DNA of 64,000 nt from Antiaris toxicaria (GCA_035233585.1 CP141157.1:13358001-13422000); one strand, 5' to 3'; shown: positions 34,876 through 46,032, numbered from the stretch's first letter. Notes: generated by a model from the sequence alone, not told the origin. Program-made: numbers and translations.

Positions 34876-36032
34876 TTTTTTTTTTTTATAATGCAGTAAT
34901 GCACAATCAACTATTCCCCGATGTTACACTTCAATGTTCAACCCCCAAACTTAAATCTCACTAACTTCCTAAATTATGCTTTCAAAAGGACTTGTGAGAC
35001 TAGGTAAGAAAGCACCTTACCTATAACAATGGATGACCCGCGGCCAAGGATTTGGTTTTCTTCTCTTACGCGACGATGTTCCGCTATTGATGTTCGGTGG
35101 AGAGTGACTTGCAGCGGCTGACGACGGCGTGAAAAGGTTCGGTGCACGCTCAAACTTGTGCGGGAGAACTTCGGCAAATGACTCCAAGTCACTCGGTTTC
35201 CTTCGAAGCCCCTCTTTGTGTCGGCCTTGTTGGAGAAAATGCCGCCAAAAGGTTGGTTGTTGGGTGAACACAACTTGTTGGTTTTGATGTTGGAGAATGG
35301 GGAAGATGAGAATGATTACAAATATGAGAAAGGAGGTGTGTAGAGGTGTGATTTTTAGAGAGAGAAACGGCGAATTTCTAGAGAAAGAACCGGCGGCTTT
35401 TATGCATGCATGGAAACTACCCGAAAATGGATGGAAAAGAAACTGAAATGTGATGAGGAATGGTGTGGCTCACTCGGTTTTGACGGTAAGGATGAAAATG
35501 GTGGAGATTTCGGCGGCGTTCGGTGTTCGGCGTGGAGTGGCGTTCGGCGTTTTGGTGGGGGCGGCAGATAAAGAAAAGTGAAAGGGGAAAAGAAAATAAT
35601 AAAGGGGCCCTTATGTAGGGTTTTCGAGGGCCCCCTCTTTTTTTTTTTAATTTTTTTTTTTTAATGAAACTGTGCATTTTGTATCTCCCCTCATCACCCA
35701 GACTTACGTTTCACGACACCTTCACTGCAATAATAATGTCACAGCTTTGCTATAGCATTGTTATTGCAGTGTTTCTGAATCACCAAACATGCACTCTGTC
35801 TCTGTTTCATCTTCAGTGGCTCCAGTACCCATATACTTGTTCTTCAAATCTCCTGCAACAAACACATTTTATGAGAAGTCTGAATCATAGTAAAACAAAG
35901 AAACTAAAGAGATATGCACTAAATAAAGCAAAGACAACTAACTAATCTAAAAGTAAAATAAAATTGACTAATGCAAGGGTTGCCTCCCTTGAGCGCTTGT
36001 TTTTCGGTCGACGGCCCGACCATCCCTTATGC
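34876..36032 (-). promoter_or_regulatory. Spacer between pol and ORF3, possible internal promoter and leader
   Basis: After pol the minus strand has GGGAGGCAACCC (35976-35987), a string I associate with this position in Athila elements. A GC-rich stretch at 35500-35580 (repeats of CGCCGAACGCC) and a TATA-like GCATAAAAGCC near 35400 are followed by a C/T-rich leader (35330-35395). A frame near 35270-35017 ends at GGTAAGG (about 35024), which looks like a 5' splice site. Together this could be a promoter and leader for ORF3; no splice acceptor is obvious. Open frames here are not recognised proteins. Confidence 0.4.
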
Positions 36033-38516
36033 TCATGGGTCTTGGAGAATGATTGAAGTCTTCTTCCTGTCCACATTCCCTCCGAAATAATGTTTGAGAC
36101 GCTGCCCATTCACCGTGAATTGTCTTCCAGAATTTTCTTGCCTTACTTCTACAGCTCCATGTGGAAATACTATAACAACCTTGAATGGCCCACTCCAGCG
36201 TGATTTGAGTTTCCCAGGAAATAGCTTGAGTCTTGAGTTAAAAAGGAGGACCTGCTGCCCTTCCTCAAACTCACGGGGAAGGATTTTACTATCATGCCAC
36301 CGCTTGGTTTTCTCCTTAAACAATTTGGCACTCTCATAAGCTTGTAGTCTGAACTCGTCAAGCTCATTCAGCTGTAACATTCTCTTTTCTCCAGCCAACT
36401 TCAAGTCCAAATTAATCTTAGTAACAGCCCAGTATGCTCTGTGTTCAAGTTCTACTGGCAAGTGGCATGCCTTGCCAAAAACAAGTCTGTATGGTGAGGA
36501 TCCAAGGGGCGTTTTGTAGGCTGTTCTCAGCGCCCAAAGTGCATCGGTTAGGCGCTGTGACCAATCCTTACGTGATGGCCCTACCACCTTCTCCAGTATC
36601 CTCTTTATTTCTCTATTTGATACTTCCACCTGCCCGTTTGTCTGAGGATGATATGTAGTTGCCACCTTGTGTTTGACTCCATATTTCATTACCACACTAT
36701 CAAACTGTTTGCTCACAAAATGCGTGCCATTGTCGCTAATGATTGCCCGAGGTGTGCCGAATCTAGTGAAGATGTTTCTCTTGAGGAACTTCACCACTGC
36801 TTTTGAGTCATTAGTAGGCAATGCCTCAGCTTCCACCCACTTGGATACGTAATCCACTGCTACTAGAATATATGTATTTCCATAAGATGGCACGAACGGT
36901 CCCATGAAATCAATTCCCCAAACATCAAAAACCTCAACTTCAAGAATGTTGTTCAAGGGCATTTCATGCCTTCTTGTGATGTTTCCGACCTTTTGACACC
37001 TCTCACACTTCATGGTGTAAATGTTGGCATCCTTGAATAATGTGGGCCAGAACAAACCTGATTGCAGGACTTTTGCGGCTGTCCGAGTGCCTCTATAATG
37101 ACCTCCATATGATGAAGAATGGCAGTGATAGAGAACATCCTCCATTTCCTCTTCAGGAATGCATCTCCTCGACACTTGATTAGCACATTGCTTAAATAGA
37201 TATGGTTCATCCCAAAAATAAGATCGAATATCATGCATAAACTTCTTCAATTGCTGCCTAGACAAATCTGGAGGTAACAGACCACTTACCAAATAATTGA
37301 CAAAATCAGCGTACCATGGTACAGTCGACTGGGTAACTGTAAATAACTGCTCGTCAGGGAATGTTTCTCTAATGAGCTGGTTTTCTTGCCCTTCAATTCC
37401 ATTGTCCAGTCTTGAAAGGTGATCAGCTACTTGGTTTTCAGCCCCCCTTCGGTCCTTGATCTCTAAATCAAATTCTTGAAGTAGAAGAACCCACCGAATC
37501 AACCTAGGTTTTGCATCTTTCTTCTGAATGAGGTATTTAATTGCTGCATGATCAGTGTATACAACTACCTTTGCACCCACGAGATAAGCTCTAAATTTTT
37601 CAACAGCATATACAACTGACAACAATTCTTTCTCAGTCACCGTATAATTCAACTGAGCTCCTGTGAGTGTCCTGCTCGCATAGTAGATTGAATGAAACAC
37701 TTTGCTCCTGCGTTGGCCCAACACAGCTCCTACCGCCATATCACTTGCATCACACATCACCTCAAAGGGTAATGACCAGTCAGGTGCTACTACAATTGGT
37801 GCTGAAATCAGTTTCTTTTTTAACTCTTCGAATGCATGAAGGTACTGCTCATCGAACATGAACACCGAATCTTTCTCCAGTAAGCTGCATAATGGCTTGG
37901 AGATTTTTGAGAAGTCTCTGATGAATCTTCTGTAGAACCCAGCATGCCCCAAAAAACTTCGGATTCCCTTAACTGTGGTAGGAGGAGGCATCTTTTCTAT
38001 TGCCTCAATCTTTGCTTTATCCACTTCAATCCCAGCTTTAGAAACCTTGTGCCCTAAGACAATTCCTTCCTTCACCATGAAATGGCACTTCTCCCAATTG
38101 AGCACCAAATTAGTTTCTTCACATCTATGGAGAACCTTGGCCAAGTTGCTCAAGCACAAATCAAAAGAATTCCCAAAGACTGAAAAATTGTCCATGAATA
38201 TCTCAAGGAAGTCCTCAACCATGTCAGAAAAAATGGCCATCATACACCGCTGGAAAGTGGCCGGTGCATTGCATAATCCGAAGAGCATCCTCCTGAACGC
38301 GAATGTGCCATACGGACAGGTAAAGGTGGTTTTAGCTTGATCCCCTGGAGCAATAGCAATCTGATTGTATCCTGAATACCCATCAAGAAAGCAATAGTAT
38401 TCCTTGCCTGCCAATCTGTCTAACATTTGATCGATAAACGGCAAAGGAAAGTGATCCTTCCGAGTAGCTTTGTTGAGCTTTCGGTAGTCCATACATACTC
38501 TCCATCCTGTAACAGT
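36033..38516 (-). pseudogene. pol: Pol of the Athila-like element: RT (from motif A)-RNase H-integrase
   Basis: Continuous frame of 827 codons after the TGA at 38517-38519. RT: DYRKLNKATRKDHFPLPF, CFLDGYSGYNQI (first catalytic Asp kept), CPYGTFAFRRMLFGLCNAPA, then FMDNFSVFG where FMDDFSVFG is expected. The codon AAT at 38189-38187 replaces Asp, which should abolish polymerase activity. RNase H: VMCDASDMAVGAVLGQ and YTDHAAIKYLIQKKDAK with key acids kept. Integrase: zinc region with CHSSSYGGHYRGTRTA and CERCQKV; core with GIDFMGPF, ISDNGTHF and QVEVSNREI (Asp-Asp-Glu kept). No chromodomain, as expected for Athila. Confidence 0.93.
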
Positions 38517-39005
38517 TCAAGTGGGAATCAATTCATCATTCTGATTGGTTACTACCGTCATTCCTCCTTTCTTTGGTACGCATTGCACTGGACTCACCCA
38601 TGAACTGTCTGAAATAGGATATACGATCCCAGCATCCAACCACTTAATGACTTCCTTCTTTACCACCTCCTTCATAATTGGATTGAGTCTTCGTTGCTGC
38701 TCAATGGACCCTCTGTAGTCGTCTTCCAACAGGATTTTGTGCATACATAATGAGGGACTGATTCCCTTGATGTCAGTAATGGTCCATCCAATGGCTTTCT
38801 TAAATTTTTTTAACACCTGAAGCAGTTTGTCCTCTTGCTCCTCAGTTAGTGAAGCAGAAACAATGACTGGTAACGTTTCTTTATCTCCCAAATATGCATA
38901 TCTGAGATGATTTGGCAAAGGCTTCAACTCTAGAGTGGGCGGCTCTTCATTGGATGGTTTGGGCAGCTTTGTTTCTCGATCTGCTAATCCCAGCGTCTCA
39001 TACTA
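38517..39005 (-). pseudogene. pol: RT N-terminal segment of the Athila-like pol, bounded by stops
   Basis: Same frame as the segments on both sides. It carries LELKPLPNHLRYAYLG, KKFKKAIGWTITDIKGISP, CMHKILLEDDYRGSIEQQRR and SSWVSPVQCVPKKGG, the fingers region of Athila RT. It ends at a TGA at 38517-38519, one transition from the Arg codon CGA expected there. Its upstream border is a TAG at 39003-39005. Confidence 0.88.
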
Positions 39006-40256
39006 TCTTCCCCTTACATTGTTCCTTGCTTGAATTTCCACATTATTCAACTCTTCTTGTCTTGGAAATGGCTCAAGATGATCTTCCAAATCTGTCTCAA
39101 GGTGGTTCTTCTCTAGCTCCTCGATTACAGCCGACTCAAGGACCTGGATAGTTGAACATTCTTCAAATTCTTCAGGAAACCTCATTGCCTTCAAAACATT
39201 AAAAGTGACTTGTTCATCATTCATCCTCATAGTCAATTCACCCTTTTGCACATCTATTAGAGCTCGTCCTGTGGCCAAAAATGGACGCCCAAGAATGATG
39301 GGAATCTCACGATCTGCTTCAAAATCAAGGATGATAAAATCTGCTGGAAAGATGAATTTATCGACTTTAACAAGAACATCCTCAATTTTCCCTTCAGGAT
39401 GAGTCAACGATCTATCTGCTAACTGAAGTGTGACTGTAGTTGGCCTTGCTTTACCTACTCCCAACTTTTTGAACACCGACATTGGCATCAAATTAATGCT
39501 TGCTCCAAGGTCGCAAAGAGCCTTGCCAAAATAGTTGTTGCCAATTGTGCATGGAATTGTGAAACTGCCTGGATCCTTCAACTTTGGTGGCAGTCTTTTC
39601 TGGAAGAAGGCACTACTTTCTTCAGTGAGAGCAACTGTCTCAAACTCCCCCAATCTTCTCTTCTTAGCTAAGATGTCCTTCATAAACTTTGTATAACTGG
39701 GCATTTGTTCTAGAGCTTCCACAAGTGGTATGTTGATGTGAAGTTGCTTCAAAACATCTAGAAACTTCTTAAATTGCTGGTCCTGCTGTTGCTTGTGGAA
39801 TCGTTGAGGAAAAGGTGGTGGCGATTTTCTCATTTCTTGCTGCACGATTCCTTGCTGTGGCATTGCTGTAGCAACGTTCTGATCGGCTTGAACCTGGGTT
39901 GGGAGTGTTTCAGCGACTTCTTCTTGTGGCTTATCCTTTTGGATTAAAGTGAGCTCCCCTTTTTTAGCTGTCCCAGTGTTGGGTTCTTCTAGTTTCTTTC
40001 CACTCCTCAAAACGATGGCTTTGCATTGTTCCTTGCCTTCTCTTTTTGGGTTTTCGGTATCGCTTGGCAGTGTCCCTTGTGGTCTACTGCTAAGAGCACT
40101 TGCTAACTGTCCCATTTGATTCTCCAAGCTCCTCAATGAGGCTGTGTGACTCTGCAACAATGCTGAATGGTCCTGAATACGGGTATCTGTCTTCGCCATG
40201 TGTTCCCTTAACAAACTCTCAATTGTTGATAGAGTTGTCTGTGGTGATTCTTGAAC
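39006..40256 (-). pseudogene. Gag-pol linker and protease of the Athila-like element
   Basis: Frame continuous with gag upstream (separated only by TAA at 40257-40259) and with RT downstream (TAG at 39003-39005). The first ~110 residues are a helical, Gln/Glu-rich linker (LREHMAKTDTRIQDHSALLQ). A Lys/Gln/Pro-rich segment follows, then an aspartic protease near residue 235 with DLGASINLMP. Athila elements commonly show Leu where other Gypsy proteases have Thr or Ser. The strand and flap part IILGRPFLATGRALIDV is intact. It would cut the Gag-Pol polyprotein during particle maturation. Confidence 0.88.
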
Positions 40257-41251
40257 TTACTGCCTCATGCGTTGCTGAAATCCAGGAGGGAATTGAGGTC
40301 TGTTTGGCATCGGAACTGATGATGTGCTTACACCTTGACCATAATAATTTGAAGTCGAGCCTGCATGCTGCTTGTGTCCCTGATTGTAATTATTGGGATA
40401 AGAGTTGTTATAACGCTGATAATTCCTAACAAAACAGGCTGATTCGGGGTTAGACGGGCATTGTTCAAAAACATGTCCTTCTCCACAATATACACATGAG
40501 ACAACTGCCAGTTGTGGCGGTTTTCCTCCTTGTGCCGTGCTCATAGACTTCACCATGTTTGTGAGTGTGGACAGTTGGGCTGAAAGAGCTGTAATCGAGT
40601 CTACTTCATATACACCACCTCCCCTTCTTGCGGCATTGGCTCTGTCAGTAGGCCATTGATAATTGTTCTGCGCCATCCTCTCTAGAATTTCATAAGCTTC
40701 ATTGTATGACTTGGTAAGAATTGCTCCATTAGCTGAGGCATCTACAATGGTTCTAGTTTGCCCATCCAAGCCATTATAAAACGTTTCCATCTGGATCCAA
40801 TGAGGAATCCCATGATGTGGGCATTTCCTGATAAGCTCTTTAAACCTCTCCCAAGCTTCATATAATGATTCACCTGAGAGCTGCTGAAAGCTAGTGATAT
40901 CATTTCTTAGTTTCGCACTTTTTGTAGGTGGGAAATACTTCATCAAGAACTTCTCGGCTAGATCATCCCAAGTAAGGATTGAATTTGGTGCCAGTGCATT
41001 CAACCAGGCTCGAGCTCGATCCCTCAATGAGTATGGGAATAGCCTGAGTCTCAAAGCATCATCATCTACACCTGGTAGTTTAAAAGAATCACAGACTTCA
41101 ATGAATAGCCTCAAATGCAGGTGTGGATCTTCTGTCGGCATGCCCGCGAACTGCCCTGCTGATTGAAGCATCTGGAACATAACAGGTTTGAGTTCAAAGT
41201 GAGGGGCCTGTATTTCTGGGCGTGCGATACCAGGGTTAAGCCCTTCTAACA
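40257..41251 (-). pseudogene. gag: Gag C-terminal part of the Athila-like element (5' end lost at the element border)
   Basis: The frame enters at the element border in LEGLNPGIARPEIQAPHFEL and runs 331 residues to a TAA at 40257-40259. The capsid domain has HLRLFIEVCDSFKLPGVDDD, LRLRLFPYSLRDRARAWLN, WDDLAEKFLMKYFPP and SLYEAWERFKELIRKCP. A single zinc knuckle, CVYCGEGHVFEQC, has the short CX2CX3HX4C spacing usual in Athila Gag. An Asn/Tyr-rich stretch follows. The missing N-terminus is at 30583-30813. Its apparent first codon (TTG) overlaps the target duplication and is not a real start. Confidence 0.9.
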
Positions 41252-41256
41252 ATCAT
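41252..41256. other. Target site duplication ATCAT, right copy (Athila-like element)
   Basis: ATCAT immediately after TTCTAACA, then the element B LTR resumes with TTACAATGATCG. Confidence 0.9.
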
Positions 41257-43119
41257 TTACAATGATCGTGAACTAGAGCTCAATTATGTTCACTGGATTA
41301 TTCAAAAGATGGTATTTACTAAGTTATATTATGCCATTAATCAAAACACGTTTTAAAATACACATTTATTACAAAACACTTTGCATGCATTTATTTCATC
41401 AAAAACAATATAATAATTTCATAAACTGAAAACAGCATGCCATCGATAAAACAGGGAAATTTAAAACACTTGACTACTCCCAGAAAAGGCTTGAAAGTCC
41501 TACCTCGATTATTGCACAAGCGTTGCAACAACGTGATCCATGAATCAAGCAAGAATGTCAAATAAATCCTATAATCACAACATATTATCAGTCTAGGTCT
41601 AGACATAATCATCCAATCATTTTAGTGTGCCACAAAAGGATTTTAAAATGTTTAATAAACATTTGGGATTTAAAATTTGTGAAAAACCTTAAGTTAGGAT
41701 ATTACTGGACATGGGCAGACTGACCTAGGCTGACTGTAAAATCAATATTAATTCATTTTTAATCCTAAAAATTCTAAATTTTTAATATGTTAAACTAGGC
41801 TTTAATTCCATATAATTTTTATAATTTTTAGACATCGTTTGGTTATTCAATTAGGCCAAAAACCGAGGGGTTGTTTTCAGGCATAAAATCAGGGTTTCGG
41901 TTTCAGTTCAAAAACTGACAGTTCTGTCCACCTATCTTAGAAAAACATTTTGACTAGGCCAAAGGATGAGTTTGGTTCTGAAATTTTGCAGGCATTTAGG
42001 GGACATCTCGAATTTAATTTTAGGCTCACGATTTACTCAAAAATCATTTTTAAAACTCAATTTATGGCTAACACAATTTTACTGTTCATATGGTAATTTC
42101 CAGATTTCCGTTTTTCCTGTCCGAATTTCAATTAGCCTCAAACCAATTCAATTTTCATCCAATGATCATGAAATTTCGTGGAGAACCTTATTTATATGTC
42201 ATTAACACAACCCAAGAATCAAATTGGCAAAAATCATAAAATTTTCACATGTGATAATAGGGTTTTTGAAAGGGGATCAATGAGGCAGAATTTTTAGGGT
42301 TTTAGAGAGAGAAATCACACCTTGTTTGTGCTGCACTATTTTTGATGCTTAGTCTCCTTTTTGGCTGAATTTGTGTGAGTGTTGGAGTCTTCAAAACTGT
42401 AGGGAAAACAGTGGAGAAAAACCATAAAAATTTTGGATTTAAAATCAAAAGGAGAATGAAGGAAAAAGTTGATTTCTCACCTTGTTTTTGTCCCAAAAGT
42501 TGTTGAATCTTTGAGCTGCCTTTAGGTAGGTTTTTGCTTGCTGTTTTGGTGTGTTTTGGGAGAGAAAAATTCAGAGAGGAAAGAAGGGGAGGCTGGCCGA
42601 ATTTTGGGAGAGGAAGGAAAGGTGAATGAGAGTTAAAAGAGGGTTTTTATACTAGGTTTTTCTTTCCCTTTCTCTTCCTTGCTTGGCCGAAAATTTTGAG
42701 GGGCAAAAGGGAAAACTTTGTGCTGTTTTGAGGCTAGGGTTTTTCTCTCCTTATTTCTCCTTAAGTGGCCGAAATTATCCAAGGAAAATAATTTGAATTT
42801 TGATTGAGTTTTGACCTAGCTTTTAATTCAAATAAAATCTCCTTTATTTCCTACACTTTATGGTCAATTTCTTCTTTATATTTAAGGGATGAAATTTGAG
42901 TTTGAATCCTCCTTGGATTTGTGGGATTTAAATTTTAATTAAAAATCCCAAGTAATGACCGAATATTTTAGGGTTTTTGAAGTCAAAATTGTTGACTTTT
43001 TGAGTGGAATTTGATTAGGAAACCAACCTAGGGTTTCCAAAAGATTTTTAATTAATTTTTGGCACACTAATTTTATTTAAATTATATATTGACCCTTAAA
43101 TAAAATTTAAGACGTCACA
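41257..43119 (-). mobile_element. 5' LTR of element B, part 2
   Basis: Continues the LTR from 28982 and matches 21170-23047 of the left LTR, ending GACGTCACA. The minus-strand TATA (TATAAAAACCC) is near 42642-42652. Confidence 0.9.
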
Positions 43120-43124
43120 CATAC
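43120..43124. other. Target site duplication CATAC, right copy (element B)
   Basis: CATAC follows the LTR end and pairs with 20363-20367. Confidence 0.85.
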
Positions 43125-45228
43125 TGATATGCTTTATATTTGCATATCTATCTTTCTACTACTACTTGTACTGTCAAAGATCTGTAGTTGAGAAACTTAG
43201 TGGATCCATTCTCATAAACCCATGACTTCCCCTAATATGCTCCCATCAATCCATCACTTTTCTTCAAAAGACAGGTTTCTTACTTGTGTTTCCTACCACA
43301 CAAACAAACCCGTGAGCTACGCTCAACAAGTACAGATATTCATAATAATCAAACATATGATGCTGAGTGCATGACATTTTATTATGATCTATTATACTTT
43401 TCTATTTTATGGACTCTTCCCATCTGTATCTATCTGTTCTATACTTTATTATAACTATTTCACTAATGGGCCCCTGATTGGTCATACAGTGTGTGTGAAT
43501 ACCTATGGGGATTGGGGGAGCGACCCACCTACCCTATCCCACGGTTTACTGAACTAAAACTGGAAAGAACTTCTTTAACTGATGGAGACTAGTATGCCAA
43601 TTTATAATTTTTATAAACTTCATCTAATCTGACTTAAAATTTTCTGTTCTGTTGTTTTGATTTACTGATCATGCACAAAAAATCAAAACTAAATCTATTT
43701 TTTCTGATCAATTTACTAATAGCTTTAATTCAAAACATACTAAAATAACTAATCATAACATTGAGCCAGTTTGTGTGTGTTGACATAAAATATATTTCTA
43801 CTTATAATAACTCTGCTAATGTGAATTGATTGAGATTTGCCTGAGATGTATTGTCCTTTTGCTAGGAAATACCTGATACATCAAGACAAATATATTATTT
43901 TCTGCACTGCTATTTTGCTAAGTATATTAATTTAGATTTGTTCATTTAATATTTCCTAAGTGTATTTTTTGAAGTTTGTTTACACTCATGTTCGGTCATT
44001 AGGATTTATCTGCTTAGTTCTCAACAGTATTTGTCTTCTATAGTGTTCTAGATTGTTTTGAACATTTTTTGTATTTTTAGGCAAAATTACCATCTTTTTC
44101 CTAGTAGGTTTCGATTTTTACTATTCATAACCTTCTCAACCCTTGGGGTCGAGTTTGGTCTTTGGGCACAATTTCCTTTCAAAATTGATTTCTGATAGTC
44201 TTTTATGGTCTAAATATGCTATAGGGTATTTATTTTTTAATTACTGTCATAACACTAACTTTTGACAAAATACCCATTTTGCCTCTCTAGTATATTTTTA
44301 CATATTTTGACTATTTCATATAGTTGGATAGCATTTCTACTATCACTTAAACATTTTCATCTTATACTGTCTATATTTTTGTGATCAGAGCTGGGTTAAA
44401 AAGACGTAGTCCTATAACTTTTACTTTTCATTTTCAAAAATACCCCTAGTGCAGTGTTTTACATATTAGGATCTTTTCAAGGGTTTTGGAAATTCTGCTA
44501 CTCCAGGTACCTACTAAATACTATACCAAAGGTCTAAGTTTATAGTCAAGTTAATATCGACTATAAATTATCTGAAATTCATAATATCTCATCATATTCA
44601 TATCCTAAAACATTGATTTATTCATCAATTCTGAAGTTAATATATAGTTCGTTTATGGCTAAAGTATTCTTCATGAAACTTTAAGAAAATACTAAGATGA
44701 ATAACTTTCATGTTTTAACTTTCTTCAAGTTCGGCCTCTAAGGCCTTAGTTTAGCCAAAAATCTGAGATTGTACACCTTTACACACACTATGGACTTGTT
44801 TCATAACATAGCCTAAAACAACGTCTTCCACTCATTTTTTACAAAATTGCTCTTTACGAAAATTGTTTGGGTTCTAATTTCCTACAAACTTCATGTTTTA
44901 ACTTTTGTCAACTTTGGCCATCTACAAAGCCAAATCTGAACTAGAAAGTTTAGCTTTTCTAGGGAAAAATCTTGGAATTTCAAAACCCTAAACCCCAAGT
45001 TAGTTTCTACTTAGGTTTTCGCTCACTTTTCATGAACTCTTTATTTGCTGCCGTTACTGAGCTTTAAACCTTAGTTTCATGAATTTCTATCTAACAAAAC
45101 ATAATCTAAAACATAAGGAAATCAAAATCTTAAGAAGAAGATTTTACCTTAGGTGGCTTGATCTTGAAGAATCCGGTTAATGCTCCTATTTTAGACTCTT
45201 TTTCTTTTATCTTTAATTATGGCAGCTG
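43125..45228 (-). mobile_element. Old LTR E, middle piece
   Basis: Non-coding. It contains the conserved block TGAGCTACGCTCAACAAGTAC at 43313-43333 and AAGTAAGAAACC (minus strand, near 43275-43286), equivalent to the AGGTAAG site of the other LTRs. Later parts (around 45130-45180, TTACCTTAGGTGGCTTGATC) resemble the leader region of the D LTR near 15855. It is more diverged than the other LTRs, which fits its place as the host of two nested insertions. Confidence 0.6.
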
Positions 45229-45233
45229 ATAGG
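45229..45233. other. Target site duplication ATAGG, left copy (family A copy 3)
   Basis: ATAGG here and at 58759-58763, directly after the CCTAACA terminus of family A copy 3. Confidence 0.75.
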
Positions 45234-45355
45234 AGTTGGAAAAAATGAAAAATATGCATAGTAAAATTTTAAAAATTTCACAAAGATCGTTAAAACACAT
45301 ATTATCATATATAATAAATTATCAACAACTGGATATATCTTTCAGCAAAAACACC
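45234..45355 (-). mobile_element. Family A copy 3, short left part
   Basis: Sequence between the ATAGG duplication and the ATGGA duplication of element C. With C removed it joins 57526-58758 to make a repeat of about 1.36 kb flanked by ATAGG, which suits a solo LTR. Its outer end (AGTTGG) does not show the usual TG, so the exact edge is uncertain. Confidence 0.6.
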
Positions 45356-45360
45356 ATGGA
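45356..45360. other. Target site duplication ATGGA, left copy (element C)
   Basis: ATGGA immediately before TGTGGCGGCCC; matching copy at 57521-57525. Confidence 0.9.
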
Positions 45361-45741
45361 TGTGGCGGCCCACCCTTCGTAGAGATCATACAATACTATT
45401 ACAGTTAAGCTTCATATCTAACTGCGATAGATTGTACTCTTATGGGTTGCTGGCTAATCTATCTCTCTTGGAAAACATGACATTTTTGGGGGATTTTTTT
45501 TTTTTTTAAAACATCAAGTAAAACATTATCCACTAATCACTTTGTTTACAAGTACAAAGTAATTTACATAGTACAGTACTTTCGGAAAATATATATTATT
45601 ACAAAAGAACTGTTTCTCTTTCCTCTCTTTGTTAACACTCAGCGAAAAACTCTGGCAAAACCATATCCCTTGGCTTCCCATCCCATTTGACACTCGCTAT
45701 CCCGTCCGCCATCCAGCCATACAAAGCTAGTGAGCTGGTTG

Positions 45742-45782
45742 CTTACCTACAACATAAGCAAAAATGGTGAGCTACAGGCTCA
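45742..45782 (-). promoter_or_regulatory. Conserved stem-loop and splice-site-like block, element C left LTR
   Basis: TGAGC-TACAG-GCTCA plus, in element orientation, TTGTAGGTAAGCAACC. The right LTR has the same at 54921-54961, with a better CAGGTAAG. Confidence 0.55.
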
Positions 45783-45827
45783 GTAAGTTCAAACATGCAA
45801 GAAATAGAATTTCTATGAACACTACTA

Positions 45828-45878
45828 TTCATCATGAATAGTAACTTTGACCACTATTCATCATGAATAGTAACTTTG
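45828..45878. repeat. ATTCATCATGAAT palindrome repeats
   Basis: ACTATTCATCATGAATAGT (8-bp arms, 3-base loop) is repeated with the tail AACTTTGAC, period about 29 bp. There are two units here and three diverged units at 54999-55090 in the other LTR. Confidence 0.75.
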
Positions 45879-46032
45879 ACTACAACACAGTATATCAACA
45901 GCACATCAATCACGATGTTAGTACTCTCACGAAACTGTCTTATGCTCAATTATGGCATAGTTTCAGTTTTAGGTAATTATATTTATTTATGTTCTGGTTT
46001 TGAGCTCGTGTTGGTAGTACCATTTTAGTGCG

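Larger units (their letters stand above)
28983..41251 (-). mobile_element. Athila-like Gypsy element, permuted, with head-to-head LTRs
   Basis: The borders are exact: TGATAACTCG at the left, TTCTAACA at the right, ATCAT on both sides. Order along the plus strand: LTR in plus orientation (28983-30569); gag N-terminus, leader and primer site, all on the minus strand (30570-30950); LTR in minus orientation (30951-32538); polypurine tract; non-coding region; ORF3; pol; gag C-part, ending inside gag at 41251. A normal element would have two LTRs in the same direction with gag whole. The middle LTR has a polypurine tract on one side and a primer site on the other, as in a one-LTR circle or a tandem array. 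Confidence 0.88.
20368..43119 (-). mobile_element. Gypsy element B, complete with two LTRs, interrupted by an Athila-like element
   Basis: LTR 20368-23047, internal region 23048-28151, LTR 28152-28982 continued at 41257-43119, flanked by CATAC on both sides. Primer site, gag-pol order and LTR layout put it on the minus strand. It inserted in old LTR E. Removing the nested element leaves about 10.5 kb. LTRs agree closely by eye (a few differences per 100 bp) apart from a roughly 25-bp loss at the outer end of the left LTR. Confidence 0.9.

Noticed and set aside
36434..40429. Plus-strand open frames opposite the Athila-like gag-pol
   Set aside because: They are antisense shadows of a well-supported minus-strand polyprotein.
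45828..45878. Reading the ATTCATCATGAAT palindromes as a protein-binding operator
   Set aside because: Tandem copies of unequal number in the two LTRs look like slippage products; nothing else supports a regulatory role.
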